NCBI GenBank assembly: GCA_964408185.1
Contig: CAYOYK010000011.1
Location: 3,757 to 67,756, forward strand
Origin: CAYOYK01 sp964408185
Lineage (GTDB): Bacteria; Bacillota; Clostridia; Christensenellales; Aristaeellaceae
Reading direction: 5' to 3'
DNA length: 64,000 bases
A model generated the notes under the pieces. That model did not search any database. It was not told the origin of the DNA and saw nothing but the letters and a program-made list of their open reading frames with translations. This document shows positions 16,661 through 24,979 of this stretch, in pieces. Each line of letters starts with the position of its first letter. The stretch's first letter is position 1. A program made the translations under genes and the position numbers.

Positions 16661-17794
16661 ATGCTTCGAGAACCGACGCAGATCGGCTGGCTGCCCATCG
16701 ACGCGGTGCAGCCGGATACAAAAGCCGAGGCCGCGCAGCCGCGCCGTGCGGGCGAGCCTGCGCTGACGGGACAGGAGCCGTATGGCGACAGCCGACGGGG
16801 TACGCCCGCCGCGAGCTGTGCCGAGGCCGCTCTGCCGCGCCGTGCGGGCGAGCTTGTGCTGACGGGGCAGGAGCCGTATGGCGACAGCCGACGGGGTACG
16901 CCCGCCGCGAGCTGTGCCGAGGCCGCTCTGCCGCGCCGTGCGGGCGAGCTTGTGCTGACGGGGCAGGAGCCGTATGGCGACAGCCGACGGGGTACGCCCG
17001 CCGCGAGCGATGCCGACGAATCAGCTATGGCGGGCGGGCGCGACGCGGTCGGCCGTTCGCTGCTGGGCGCGCAGTCGCTCGCGCCCCGCGAGGGGAGGCC
17101 CTTGCTGGGCGGGCTGTTTTTGCCGCCCGTGCCCGTGGAGGCGCTGGGAGACGGACGCTATCGCGCGCTGGATGGCGACGCGCTGCTGTGCCGCTATCGG
17201 GAGGCGGGGATGACGCAGGTCGCGGCGGTGGTGCGCGTGGGGAGCGAGCTGGACGAGCGCGTCAACGCGCTGCTTGGCGAGCTGAGCCGGGGCGCGCTGG
17301 ACTGCTACGATGAGGCCGCCCGCTGCCGCGCGCTCATGGAGGAATGCGGCGCGACGCTGCCCGGCTTGGCCCTGCGGTTGGGCAAAAGCCAAGCGGCGTT
17401 GCGCAGGAGGCTCCGGCTGCTCGCCTTGGACGAGGATACCCGCGCCGCGCTGCGCTCCGGCGGGCTGGGCGAGGCCCACGCGCTGCTGCTGCTGCGCATC
17501 CAGCCGCCGTCCGCGAGGGCGCGGCTGGCGCGGCAGACCGTCGAGCGGCGGCTCACGGTCGGCCAGCTGGACGACTTGGTGGAGGGCATGCTGCGCCGCC
17601 TGCCGGTGCCCGCGCCCGCCGAGGGCCGCGTGCGCCCCGCCATCCGGGATCATCGGCTGTACCTCAACGCCATCCGCGATATCGTGGAGCAGATGCAGGC
17701 GGCGGGCCTGCAGGCGCAAATGACGACCGCGCAGGGCGCGAGCCTTGCCGAGATCCGCATTACGGTGCCCCTGCTGCGCGGCTCCCGCGCCTAG
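16661..17794 (+). CDS. ParB/Noc-like protein with tandem-repeat insertion
   Basis: A 377-residue protein. It starts like a ParB (IGWLPIDAVQPD), but the text that should follow is replaced by three 32-residue repeats (EAALPRRAGELVLTGQEPYG...). The region that should hold the ParB GERR box reads YRALDGDALLCRYREAGM, so the CTP-binding arginines are missing. The DNA-binding half is well kept: ATLPGLALRLGKSQAALRRRLRLLAL is the ParB helix-turn-helix, followed by the GLGEAHALLLLRI block. AGGGAAGG precedes ATG 16661. Location behind rsmG fits Noc. I infer a DNA-binding protein that has probably lost CTP-dependent clamp sliding. Confidence 0.75.
   Translation: MLREPTQIGWLPIDAVQPDTKAEAAQPRRAGEPALTGQEPYGDSRRGTPAASCAEAALPRRAGELVLTGQEPYGDSRRGTPAASCAEAALPRRAGELVLTGQEPYGDSRRGTPAASDADESAMAGGRDAVGRSLLGAQSLAPREGRPLLGGLFLPPVPVEALGDGRYRALDGDALLCRYREAGMTQVAAVVRVGSELDERVNALLGELSRGALDCYDEAARCRALMEECGATLPGLALRLGKSQAALRRRLRLLALDEDTRAALRSGGLGEAHALLLLRIQPPSARARLARQTVERRLTVGQLDDLVEGMLRRLPVPAPAEGRVRPAIRDHRLYLNAIRDIVEQMQAAGLQAQMTTAQGASLAEIRITVPLLRGSRA
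16727..17011 (+). repeat. Three tandem 96-bp in-frame repeats
   Basis: Units start at 16727, 16823 and 16919. Units 2 and 3 are identical over nearly the whole length and unit 1 differs in a few bases, so the duplication is recent. 96 bp equals 32 codons, and all six frames are largely open here because of the high GC content. Confidence 0.92.
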
Positions 17795-17795
17795 C

Positions 17796-17823
17796 TTGCG
17801 AAAACGAGAAAATATGATATACT
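17796..17823 (+). promoter_or_regulatory. Promoter of the capA-like gene
   Basis: TTGCGA (17796-17801) and TATACT (17818-17823) are separated by 16 bases, 25 bases before the ATG at 17849; the -35 begins right after the preceding stop codon. Confidence 0.6.
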
Positions 17824-17848
17824 GAGGAGACCGAATGGGGGGATGGCA

Positions 17849-18961
17849 ATGCGCGGGTCAGTCTGCGCCCTGCTGGCGCTTTGCCTGCTGGCTGCGCCGT
17901 CCGCGCGCGCGGAGACGCGCGTGTACACATTCCCCTATGACGAGCCGCCGCAGGAGCTGACGAATACCGCCTATGTGGTTCCGCCGCAGGCGTCCGCCGC
18001 GGCGCTGACATTCGCCGGGGATTGCACGCTGGGCGTGGAGTATGCCCAGCGCGGCGCGGCCCGCTCGCTGCCCCGCGTGGTGGCGCGCGAGGGCGCGGCG
18101 TACCCCCTGCGCGAGATAAGCCCCTTTTTTGCGCAGGACGATCTGACCGTCGTCAATCTGGAGGGCGTGCTGAGCGACCGCAGCGTCAGCCCCGCCGATA
18201 AGACCTACCGCTTTCTCGGCCCTACGGCGCTTACCGAGGTGCTGACGCTCGGCGGCGTGGAGTGCGTCGGGCTGGCCAACAACCACGCCATGGATTACTA
18301 CCGCTACGGCAAGGACGATACCATCGCCGCGCTGAACGCTGCCGGGATCGCCTACTACGACGACGAGACCGTGACCGTGCTGGTCAAGGACGGCGTGCGC
18401 ATCGGCCTGACGGGCACGGTGTTCGGGCCGAGCGAGGCCCAGCTTGCGCAGGTGGCGCGGCAGGGCGAGGCGCTCCGCGCGCTGGGCTGCGCCTACTGGA
18501 TCCACACCATCCACATGGGCACGGAGTACGCCAAGACGCTCCACTCCTCCCAAATCAAGATGACGAGCGCGCTTTCCGCGCTGGGGGTCGATTTGGTGGT
18601 GGGCGCGCACCCGCACATCGTGCAGGGCGCGGCGCTTTCGGGCGATACGCCCGTGGTGTACAGCCTTGGCAACTTTTGCTTTGGCGGCAACTTTAACCCG
18701 CCGGATCACGACGCGTGCCTGCTCCGGGTGGAGCTGACATTCGCCGACGGCCAGCTTACGGGCCGCGCGCTGCGGCTGTACCCCATCAGCGTCAGCGGAC
18801 ACGACGCGTACAACGACTATCAGCCCCGGCGGCTCTCCGGGAACGACGCGGAACGCGTGCTGGATAAAATGCGCGCCATGTCCGACGTGCAGATCGGCCC
18901 GTATGACGAGCTGGGCGGCGCGCTCATCGCGCTGCCGGATACGCCCCGATCCGACCAATGA
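17849..18961 (+). CDS. CapA-like metallophosphatase, exported
   Basis: A 370-residue PGA_cap family protein. The signal peptide is SVCALLALCLLAAPSARAE. The calcineurin-like core shows LTFAGDCTLG, LTVVNLEGVLSD, VGLANNHAMDYY, YWIHTIHMGTEY and VVGAHPHIVQG followed by VVYSLGNFCFGG, all family hallmarks with metal ligands. CapA of Bacillus takes part in poly-gamma-glutamate export; here no capB or capC is nearby, so an envelope polymer role is only inferred. ATG 17849 is 6 bases after a GGGGGG ribosome site; ATG 17843 would be directly against it. Confidence 0.88.
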   Translation: MRGSVCALLALCLLAAPSARAETRVYTFPYDEPPQELTNTAYVVPPQASAAALTFAGDCTLGVEYAQRGAARSLPRVVAREGAAYPLREISPFFAQDDLTVVNLEGVLSDRSVSPADKTYRFLGPTALTEVLTLGGVECVGLANNHAMDYYRYGKDDTIAALNAAGIAYYDDETVTVLVKDGVRIGLTGTVFGPSEAQLAQVARQGEALRALGCAYWIHTIHMGTEYAKTLHSSQIKMTSALSALGVDLVVGAHPHIVQGAALSGDTPVVYSLGNFCFGGNFNPPDHDACLLRVELTFADGQLTGRALRLYPISVSGHDAYNDYQPRRLSGNDAERVLDKMRAMSDVQIGPYDELGGALIALPDTPRSDQ

Positions 18962-18974
18962 GGGAGGGAACCCA

Positions 18975-19550
18975 ATGGAACCTTTGGAAACAAACGCTTT
19001 GCAGGAGATGCGAGCCCACGGCTTTGAGGTGGCGGAGCTCAAAACGGGCACGGAGGCCCGCGAGTATCTGCTGGCGCATATCGCGCCGGACGCGCGCGTC
19101 GGGCTGGGCGGCTCCGTGACCATCCGCGATATCGACGCGGTGTCGGCGCTGGAGGCGCGCGGCCAAACGGTGGGCCGCGAGGACGCCCGCACGGCGGATG
19201 TGTTCCTCAGCTCCGCCAACGCGGTCACGCGGGACGGCATGCTGGTGTTTATCGACGGCAACTGCAACCGCGTGGGCGCGATCCTGGACGGCCCGAAGGA
19301 CGTCTATTTCGTCGTCAGCCGCAGCAAGCTGGTGGACGGCGGCATCAACGCGGCCGTGGCGCGCATCAAGCAGGTGGCCTGCCCGCAGAACGCGCGCCGT
19401 CTGGGCCGCCAAACGCCCTGCGCGCAGACGGGCCTATGCAAGCCCGCGCAATGCGAGCAGAGCATGTGCAGCGCCACGGTGGCGCTGGAGCGCGTGCCGC
19501 ACGGCCGCCATATGACCGTGCTCTGGGTGGAGGAAGCGCTGGGCTACTGA
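18975..19550 (+). CDS. LUD-domain (LutC/YkgG-like) protein
   Basis: A 191-residue LUD-domain protein. Motifs are VGLGGSVTIRDID, DVFLSSANAVTRDG and FIDGNCNRVGAI, followed by SRSKLVDGGINAAVARIKQVACP. The C-terminus carries several cysteines (ACPQNARRLGRQTPCAQTGLC, then CEQSMC), which could hold a metal or iron-sulfur cluster. Related proteins are single-gene LUD proteins in anaerobes, not the LutABC lactate oxidation complex; no lutA or lutB is present here. AGGGAGG precedes the start, 13 bases after the CapA-like gene, so it may be read through from that promoter. The substrate is unknown. Confidence 0.8.
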   Translation: MEPLETNALQEMRAHGFEVAELKTGTEAREYLLAHIAPDARVGLGGSVTIRDIDAVSALEARGQTVGREDARTADVFLSSANAVTRDGMLVFIDGNCNRVGAILDGPKDVYFVVSRSKLVDGGINAAVARIKQVACPQNARRLGRQTPCAQTGLCKPAQCEQSMCSATVALERVPHGRHMTVLWVEEALGY

Positions 19551-19745
19551 ACCCGCATTTTGCAAGCGATCGGCCGCCTCCGCTCCGCGCGGGGCCGCCG
19601 TGGCTTGGGTTTTTTTTCGCAAAGCCACAAAAAAACCACGTCAGCCTGCAAAAAAAGGGTGGCGTAGTTTTTGCGCTTATGGTAAAATAATAGAACGTCC
19701 CGCGCGCTAGCGCCCGGACGAAGCTGATGAAAGAACGGTGACTCC

Positions 19746-20813
19746 ATGAACCGTGCTCCGCGCCTGCGGGAGGCGCTGCACCTGGCCCCCAACGAGGCGG
19801 CCCTGCTGCATAACCCGTCCAATATGTTCTATGTGTCCGGCTATACGGGCGAGGGCGCCGTGCTGGTGTGCGCGGACAGCCAAGCCGTGATCACGGACTT
19901 CCGCTACACCGAGCAGGCCGAAAACGAGGCCTCCGGCTTCGCGGTGGAAATGACCCGGAAAGGCCGCACGGAGAACGACGTGCTCGCGGAGCTCGTCGCG
20001 GGCCGCAAGCTGGATACCCTCTACTTTGAGGACGCGTATGTGACCGTCCGCACGTTGGAAAGCCTCAAGTCCGCGCTGCCCAAGGTAAGGTTCCTCAGCA
20101 TCCACGGCGCGTGCGAGGAGCTGCGCCAGATCAAGGATGAGGACGAGATCAGCCGCATCGCCGCGGCCTGTCAGGTCACCAGCGACGCGTTTGAGCACGT
20201 GCTCGGCGTGATCAAGGACGGCATGACCGAGCGGGACATCGCGCTGGAGCTGGAGTTCTACATGTTCCATCACGGCGCGCAGAGCACGAGCTTTTCCACC
20301 ATCGTGGCGGCGGGCGCTCACGGCTCGCTGCCGCATGCCCAGCCCGGCGACCGCAAGATCCAGCGCGGCGATATGATCACCATGGATTTCGGCGCGCGCG
20401 TCAGCGGCTATTGCGCCGATATGACCCGCACCGTGGCCTTCGGCCAGCCCAGCGACGAGATGAAGCGCGTGTACGATACCGTGTACCGCGCCCAGCTCGA
20501 CTCGCAGGACGCGCTGATGGCGGGCAAGGTCTGCAAGGATATCGACGCGGTGGCCCGCAGCTACATCGATTCTCAGGGCTACGAGGGCCGCTTCGGCCAC
20601 GGCTTGGGCCACAGCCTTGGCATCGACATTCACGAGAATCCCCGGCTGAGCCTGCTGTGCGAGGAGAAGACACTCCCCATGCAGGTGCTCACCGTGGAGC
20701 CCGGCGTCTACCTGCCGGGCATAGGCGGCGTGCGCATCGAGAACACCTGCGTGGTGCTTGAGGGCGGCTGCCGCGCGCTTACTCCCGCCAGCCGGGAGCT
20801 TATCATCCTGTAA
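19746..20813 (+). CDS. pepQ: Xaa-Pro aminopeptidase/dipeptidase, M24B family
   Basis: A 355-residue metallopeptidase that removes residues next to proline. The creatinase-type N-terminal domain runs to about residue 125. The pita-bread domain holds the metal ligands: DFGARVSGYCADMTRT (two Asp), GHGLGHSLGIDIHE (His), LTVEPGVYLPG (Glu) and GVRIENTCVV (Glu). An extended -10 (TGGTAAAAT at 19680-19688) lies in the gap upstream. EF-P follows 33 bases downstream, the common Firmicutes order pepQ-efp, which makes functional sense because EF-P helps ribosomes through proline runs. Confidence 0.92.
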   Translation: MNRAPRLREALHLAPNEAALLHNPSNMFYVSGYTGEGAVLVCADSQAVITDFRYTEQAENEASGFAVEMTRKGRTENDVLAELVAGRKLDTLYFEDAYVTVRTLESLKSALPKVRFLSIHGACEELRQIKDEDEISRIAAACQVTSDAFEHVLGVIKDGMTERDIALELEFYMFHHGAQSTSFSTIVAAGAHGSLPHAQPGDRKIQRGDMITMDFGARVSGYCADMTRTVAFGQPSDEMKRVYDTVYRAQLDSQDALMAGKVCKDIDAVARSYIDSQGYEGRFGHGLGHSLGIDIHENPRLSLLCEEKTLPMQVLTVEPGVYLPGIGGVRIENTCVVLEGGCRALTPASRELIIL

Positions 20814-20846
20814 CACCCATACCATCTTGAACGGAGGAATACCATT

Positions 20847-21404
20847 ATGATGACGGCAGGCGATTTTCGGAAGGGCATTACCATTGAGTGGGACGGCGGC
20901 GTGTGGACGATCGTGGACTTTCAGCACGTCAAGCCCGGCAAGGGCGCGGCGTTTGTGCGCACAAAGATCAAAAACGTGCTGACGGGCGCGGTGGTGGAAC
21001 GCAGCTTCAACCCCACCGACAAAATGCCTCGCGCGATCATCGAGACCAAGGATATGCAGTACTCCTACGCCGACGGCGACCTGTACTACTTCATGGACAT
21101 GGAGACCTACGACCAGATCCCCCTCAACAAGGATCAGGTGGAGGACGCCATCCCCTACGTGAAGGAGGGCACCAACGTCACCGTCAAGTTCTTCAAGGGC
21201 AACGCGTTCAGCGTGGCCGCGCCCAACTTTGTGGAGCTGGAGATCACCGATACCGAGCCGGGCTTTAAGGGCGATACCGCCAGCAACACCTACAAGCCCG
21301 CCACGCTGGAGACCGGCTACACCCTGCAGGTGCCGCTGTTCATCAACACGGGCGATCGCGTCCGCGTGGACACCCGCACCGGCGAGTACATGGAGCGCTG
21401 CTAA
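20847..21404 (+). CDS. efp: Translation elongation factor P
   Basis: This 185-residue three-domain protein binds between the ribosomal E and P sites and relieves stalling at polyproline. The N-terminal KOW-like domain contains HVKPGKGAAFVRTK, with Lys32 at the tip position that is modified in many bacteria. The OB domains end with the family signature PLFINTGDRVRVDTRTGEYMERC. GGAGG lies 9 bases before the first of two tandem ATG codons. No epmA or ymfI-type modification gene is in the window. Confidence 0.96.
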   Translation: MMTAGDFRKGITIEWDGGVWTIVDFQHVKPGKGAAFVRTKIKNVLTGAVVERSFNPTDKMPRAIIETKDMQYSYADGDLYYFMDMETYDQIPLNKDQVEDAIPYVKEGTNVTVKFFKGNAFSVAAPNFVELEITDTEPGFKGDTASNTYKPATLETGYTLQVPLFINTGDRVRVDTRTGEYMERC

Positions 21405-21419
21405 GCGAAGGAGTAGCTT

Positions 21420-21863
21420 ATGAGCAAGCTGAGCGACCGCGCAAACTATCTGCGCGGTCTGGCCGCCGGAATGGAGCTTCCCGCCGAAAAGAACGAAACC
21501 AAGCTCATTACCGAGCTGCTGGAGCTGATCGGCGACATGGCGCAAAAGATCGAGGAGCTTGACGCGGACATCGGCGAGCTGGACGAGTATGTGGAGTCCA
21601 TCGACGACGATCTGAGCGACATGGAGGAGACGCTTTTCGGCGACGAGGAGCACGACCATGACGACGAGGACGGCGAGGACGAGGAATACTCGCCCGATAT
21701 GCGTCAGCCCATCGCGTTTGATTGCCCCAACTGCGGGCAGTCCGTCACCCTCAAGGCCGAGGAGATCGACTTTGAGGAGAGTCCGCTCTGTCCCAAGTGC
21801 GGTAAGCCCTTCTTCCCCGATGTCATCGAGGGCGAGGGCGACGACGGGGACGACGAAGACTAA
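21420..21863 (+). CDS. CD1247-type coiled-coil zinc-ribbon protein
   Basis: A 147-residue protein of unknown function that is conserved in Clostridia. The N-terminal domain (LSDRANYLRGLAAGMEL...ELLELIGDMAQKIEELDADIGELDEYVESIDDDLSDMEE) is helical and is followed by a strongly acidic linker. The C-terminal zinc ribbon has CPNCGQ and CPKCGK. It starts 16 bases after efp with GAAGGAG upstream, so it is probably in the same operon as efp and pepQ. A protein-interaction role is likely; nothing more specific can be supported. Confidence 0.82.
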   Translation: MSKLSDRANYLRGLAAGMELPAEKNETKLITELLELIGDMAQKIEELDADIGELDEYVESIDDDLSDMEETLFGDEEHDHDDEDGEDEEYSPDMRQPIAFDCPNCGQSVTLKAEEIDFEESPLCPKCGKPFFPDVIEGEGDDGDDED

Positions 21864-22256
21864 CGCCCTTCAGCCGCAAAGGGCCAAGGCTGCGGGAGGG
21901 CCGCCGCCTGCCGGGCCGCGGGGCGGCCTGTAAACAGCGCCCCCCAAACCGCGCCCCGTAAACCGCGCGGCGGCGTCAGCCGGCGCTCCGGCGCGGCGCT
22001 GTTCGCGGCGGCAACGCACAGGCAAGGGGTTATCAGCATTTCGGGGTTCGCCGCGCCATCAGCGCGGCGGGCCCTTTTGCGTTTCGCGCGCATAAATACA
22101 TTTCCAATGCTTTACAAGCCCGGAGCCATCCCGTATAATAGCCACAGCGGCTCGCGCCGACAGCGCACGCGTCGGACGCGCAACGGCCGCCGGACTCATC
22201 CCGTCGGGAGACGGAGATCGTCGGGTATCCTTGTGAACCCGAACGGAGGGATAGGT
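21864..22256. other. Intergenic region with repeat copy and promoter
   Basis: No gene is supported in this 393-bp stretch. It holds GC-rich stems near 21905-21930 and an inverted copy (21990-22021) of the element at 2755-2786. From about 22080 it becomes AT-richer and carries the promoter at 22111-22139. That leaves a 5' leader of roughly 110 bases for the panT-like gene, in which I do not recognise a riboswitch. Confidence 0.6.
22111..22139 (+). promoter_or_regulatory. Strong promoter of the panT-like/coaX/hom genes
   Basis: TTTACA (22111-22116) and TATAAT (22134-22139) are separated by exactly 17 bases, with an AT-rich upstream stretch. Confidence 0.8.
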
Positions 22257-22829
22257 ATGAAATCTGCGAAACTGAACGAACTGGTTCTGCTGGCACTGTT
22301 TACCGCGCTGATCGTGCTGCTGGGCTTCACGCCGCTGGGGCTGATCCCGCTGGGCTTCATCAACGTAACGACGCTCTGCATCCCGGTGATCGTGGGCACG
22401 CTGCTCATGGGCCTGCGGGACGGCATGGTGCTGGGCGCGGCCTTCGGGCTGACCAGCTTTGCGTCGGCGCTGCTCAAGCCCAGCACGCTGGTGGCGACGC
22501 TGATGGGGGCCAATCCGGCGCTTGTGCTGGTGATGTGCCTTGTGCCGCGCCTGCTGCTGCCCGTGAGCACGCATTTGGTGTACCGCGCTTTTGGGCACAG
22601 GCGCGAGCAGATCGCCGTGGCGACGTCGGCGGTGGCCGGGTCGCTGACGAATACGGTGTTCTATTTGGGGCTGATGCTGCTGTTTTACGTGCTCTGCGGC
22701 ATTGATTCCGCGCCGGTGCTGGGGCTGATCGGCGGCACGGCGGCGATTGCCGGCTCCTGCGAGGCTGTGGTGGCCGCCGTCGTCACCATGCCCATCCTCG
22801 CGGCGCTAAAGAAGCTGCGCAGCCGCTGA
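22257..22829 (+). CDS. panT: ECF transporter S component, PanT-like
   Basis: A 190-residue integral membrane protein with about six hydrophobic segments (VLLALFTALIVLLGFTPLG at the start, a last one near PILAALKKL). This is the fold of the substrate-binding subunit of energy-coupling factor vitamin transporters. The family motif at the N-terminus (FTPLGLIPLGFINVTTLCIPVIVG) matches pantothenate-type S components. The gene immediately downstream is coaX, whose product phosphorylates pantothenate, which supports pantothenate as substrate. GGAGGGA precedes the ATG. The shared EcfA/EcfT module is not in the window. Confidence 0.78.
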   Translation: MKSAKLNELVLLALFTALIVLLGFTPLGLIPLGFINVTTLCIPVIVGTLLMGLRDGMVLGAAFGLTSFASALLKPSTLVATLMGANPALVLVMCLVPRLLLPVSTHLVYRAFGHRREQIAVATSAVAGSLTNTVFYLGLMLLFYVLCGIDSAPVLGLIGGTAAIAGSCEAVVAAVVTMPILAALKKLRSR

Positions 22830-22856
22830 CCTCGCGGAGAAACAGGAGGGACGGGC

Positions 22857-23624
22857 ATGATCTTTACCATGGACGTGGGCAACACCAACATCAAAACCGC
22901 GCTGTTTGAGGGCGCGGAGATGAAAAAATACTGGCGGATCTCCACCAGCAAGACCTATACCTCGGACGAGTACGGCATTTTGCTGAGCAATCTGTTCGCG
23001 CACGAGGGCGTGGAGCGCGCGCAGGTGGAGGGCGTGGCGATATCCAGCGTGGTGCCCACCATCAACTTTACGCTGGAGCACATGTGCAAAAACTACTTTG
23101 GCATAACGCCCATGTTCGTGGCCCCCGGCATCAAGACCGGCATCAACATCAAGTACGAGAACCCGCGAGAGCTGGGCAGCGACCGCATCGCCAACGCCGT
23201 GGCCGCTTTCGATCAGTACGGCGGGCCGTGTGTGTTCATCGATTTTGGCACCGCCACCACATTTGGCGCGCTGGACGCGCAGGGGAACTTCCTCGGCGGC
23301 TGCATCTGTCCGGGCATCAAGCTGGCCAGCGAGGCCCTCGTATCCGGCGCGGCCAAGCTGCCCCGCTTCGAGCTGGTCAAGCCGGAAAGCGTCATCGGCC
23401 GCACCACCGTGACCAACCTGCAGGCGGGCCTGATCTACGGGTACATCGGGCAGGTGGATTATCTGGTGCGGCGCATCCGCAAGGAGCTGGGCGCGCCCAA
23501 CGCGTTTGTGGTCGCCACGGGCGGCATGGCGCGGCTGGTGGCGCAGGACGACCAGACGATCAACAAGCTGGACGGGCTGCTGACGCTGAAGGGCCTGCGC
23601 GTACTGTACAATCGGAATCACTAG
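22857..23624 (+). CDS. coaX: Type III pantothenate kinase
   Basis: A 255-residue ASKHA-fold kinase that makes 4'-phosphopantothenate, the first step of coenzyme A synthesis. MDVGNTNIKTALF is the phosphate-binding motif, AISSVVPTIN and PRELGSDRIANAVAA follow, and CVFIDFGTATTFGALDAQGNFLGGCICPGI carries the second phosphate loop and catalytic Asp. The end (VVATGGMARLV) binds the nucleotide. ATG 22857 has AGGAGGG upstream. Position between a PanT-like transporter and homoserine dehydrogenase suggests co-transcription from the promoter at 22111. Confidence 0.94.
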   Translation: MIFTMDVGNTNIKTALFEGAEMKKYWRISTSKTYTSDEYGILLSNLFAHEGVERAQVEGVAISSVVPTINFTLEHMCKNYFGITPMFVAPGIKTGINIKYENPRELGSDRIANAVAAFDQYGGPCVFIDFGTATTFGALDAQGNFLGGCICPGIKLASEALVSGAAKLPRFELVKPESVIGRTTVTNLQAGLIYGYIGQVDYLVRRIRKELGAPNAFVVATGGMARLVAQDDQTINKLDGLLTLKGLRVLYNRNH

Positions 23625-23636
23625 GAGGCGTTGCAT

Positions 23637-24917
23637 ATGAAGGACGTGACCATCGGCTTTCTGGGCTGCGGGAACATCGGCGGGGGCGTGTGGCGGCTGC
23701 TGCACGGCTTTGAAAAGGAGATCGCCCATCGCACCGGCCTGTGCTTTCACATCAAAAAGGTGCTGGTGCGCGATGTGCACAAGGACCGCGGCATCGATAT
23801 CCCGGACGGCGTGCTGACCACCTGCGCCGAGGAGGTGCTTGCCGACCCGGAGATCCGCATTGTGGTGGAGTTTTTGGGCGGGGAGCATCCCGCCTGCGAA
23901 TGGATGAAGCAGGCGCTGGAGAACGGCAAGACGGTCGTCACGGCCAACAAGGTCGCGCTGGCCCTGCACTGGCCGGAGCTCCAGCATGCCGCCATGCAAA
24001 GCGGCGCGGGCCTGTACTTTGAGGCCGCCGTCTGCGGCGCGATCCCCGTGATCCACGCGCTCAACGACAGCCTGCAGGCCAACCGCATCAGCAAGATCTA
24101 CGGAATTGTCAACGGCACGACCAACTACATCCTCACCCGAATGAGCAAGGAGGGCGAGAGCTACGCGGATGTGCTGCGGGACACGCAGCGCCTTGGCTTG
24201 GCCGAGCCGGACCCGGCCGCCGACGTGGAGGGCCTCGACGCGGCCTACAAGCTGAGCATTCTCACAAGCCTCGCGTTTCACGGCCGCGTGCCGTTTGAGA
24301 GCGTCTACGTCGAGGGCATCACGCATGTCAGCCCGGAGGATATCGCCTTTGGACAGGAGCTGGGCTACACGCTCAAGCTGCTGGCCATCGGCAAGCGCAG
24401 CGGCCTCACGGTGGAGGCTCGCGTGCACCCGACATTCATCCCCAACGAGCACCCGCTGAGCAACGTGAGCGGCTCGTTCAACGCGGTATTCCTGCACGGC
24501 CACGCCTGCGAGGACATGATGTTCCAAGGCCGGGGCGCGGGGGATTACCCCACGGCCAGCGCCGTGGTGAGCGACCTTGTGCGGGCCGCCTCCACCGACG
24601 CGCATCCCTACCCGACATTCGAAAACGCCGAGCATCCCGCCCATCCGCTTGTGTTTGACGACGACTGGCATTGCGCCTACTACCTGCGCCTGCGCGCGGT
24701 GGACGAGCCGGGCGTGCTGAGCCGCATTACCAAATGCTTTGCCGATCAGGGCGTGAGCATTGCGGCCATGCAGCAGAAGGGCGAGCAGCGGGACGGCCGC
24801 GTGCCGCTGGTGTTCATCACCCACGAGGCCGGCGAGAAGGCCGTGCAGCAGGTGATGGCCAATCTGGATGGGGCCATCGCCACGGTGGAGAGCATGATCC
24901 GGGTGGAGAAGGAATAG
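23637..24917 (+). CDS. hom: Homoserine dehydrogenase with ACT domain
   Basis: A 426-residue enzyme that reduces aspartate semialdehyde to homoserine in threonine and methionine synthesis. GFLGCGNIGGGVW is the NAD(P) loop, VVTANKVALA and YFEAAVCGAIPVI are catalytic-domain blocks, and IYGIVNGTTNYILTRM plus DVEGLDAAYKLSIL are the family signature with active-site residues. Residues about 350-420 form an ACT regulatory domain (YYLRLRAVDEPGVLSRITKCF), presumably for threonine feedback. AGGAGG is 8 bases before ATG 23637; TTG 23631 is too close. Thr and Met kinases and synthases are not nearby. Confidence 0.94.
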   Translation: MKDVTIGFLGCGNIGGGVWRLLHGFEKEIAHRTGLCFHIKKVLVRDVHKDRGIDIPDGVLTTCAEEVLADPEIRIVVEFLGGEHPACEWMKQALENGKTVVTANKVALALHWPELQHAAMQSGAGLYFEAAVCGAIPVIHALNDSLQANRISKIYGIVNGTTNYILTRMSKEGESYADVLRDTQRLGLAEPDPAADVEGLDAAYKLSILTSLAFHGRVPFESVYVEGITHVSPEDIAFGQELGYTLKLLAIGKRSGLTVEARVHPTFIPNEHPLSNVSGSFNAVFLHGHACEDMMFQGRGAGDYPTASAVVSDLVRAASTDAHPYPTFENAEHPAHPLVFDDDWHCAYYLRLRAVDEPGVLSRITKCFADQGVSIAAMQQKGEQRDGRVPLVFITHEAGEKAVQQVMANLDGAIATVESMIRVEKE

Positions 24918-24931
24918 GAGAACAAAACCGG

Positions 24932-24977
24932 AGAGCGCCTCAACAAAGCGGCAGATCCACTTTGCTGAGGCGCTCTT
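24932..24977. terminator. Bidirectional terminator between hom and SDR gene
   Basis: AGAGCGCCTCA pairs with TGAGGCGCTCT, extended by CAAAG/CTTTG around a 12-base loop. T-rich flanks follow on both strands, so it can end both convergent transcripts. Confidence 0.85.
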
Positions 24978-24979
24978 TG

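Noticed and set aside
16573..17313. A second overlapping plus-strand frame across the ParB-like repeats
   Set aside because: It is out of frame with the conserved ParB helix-turn-helix and is a by-product of the repeat.
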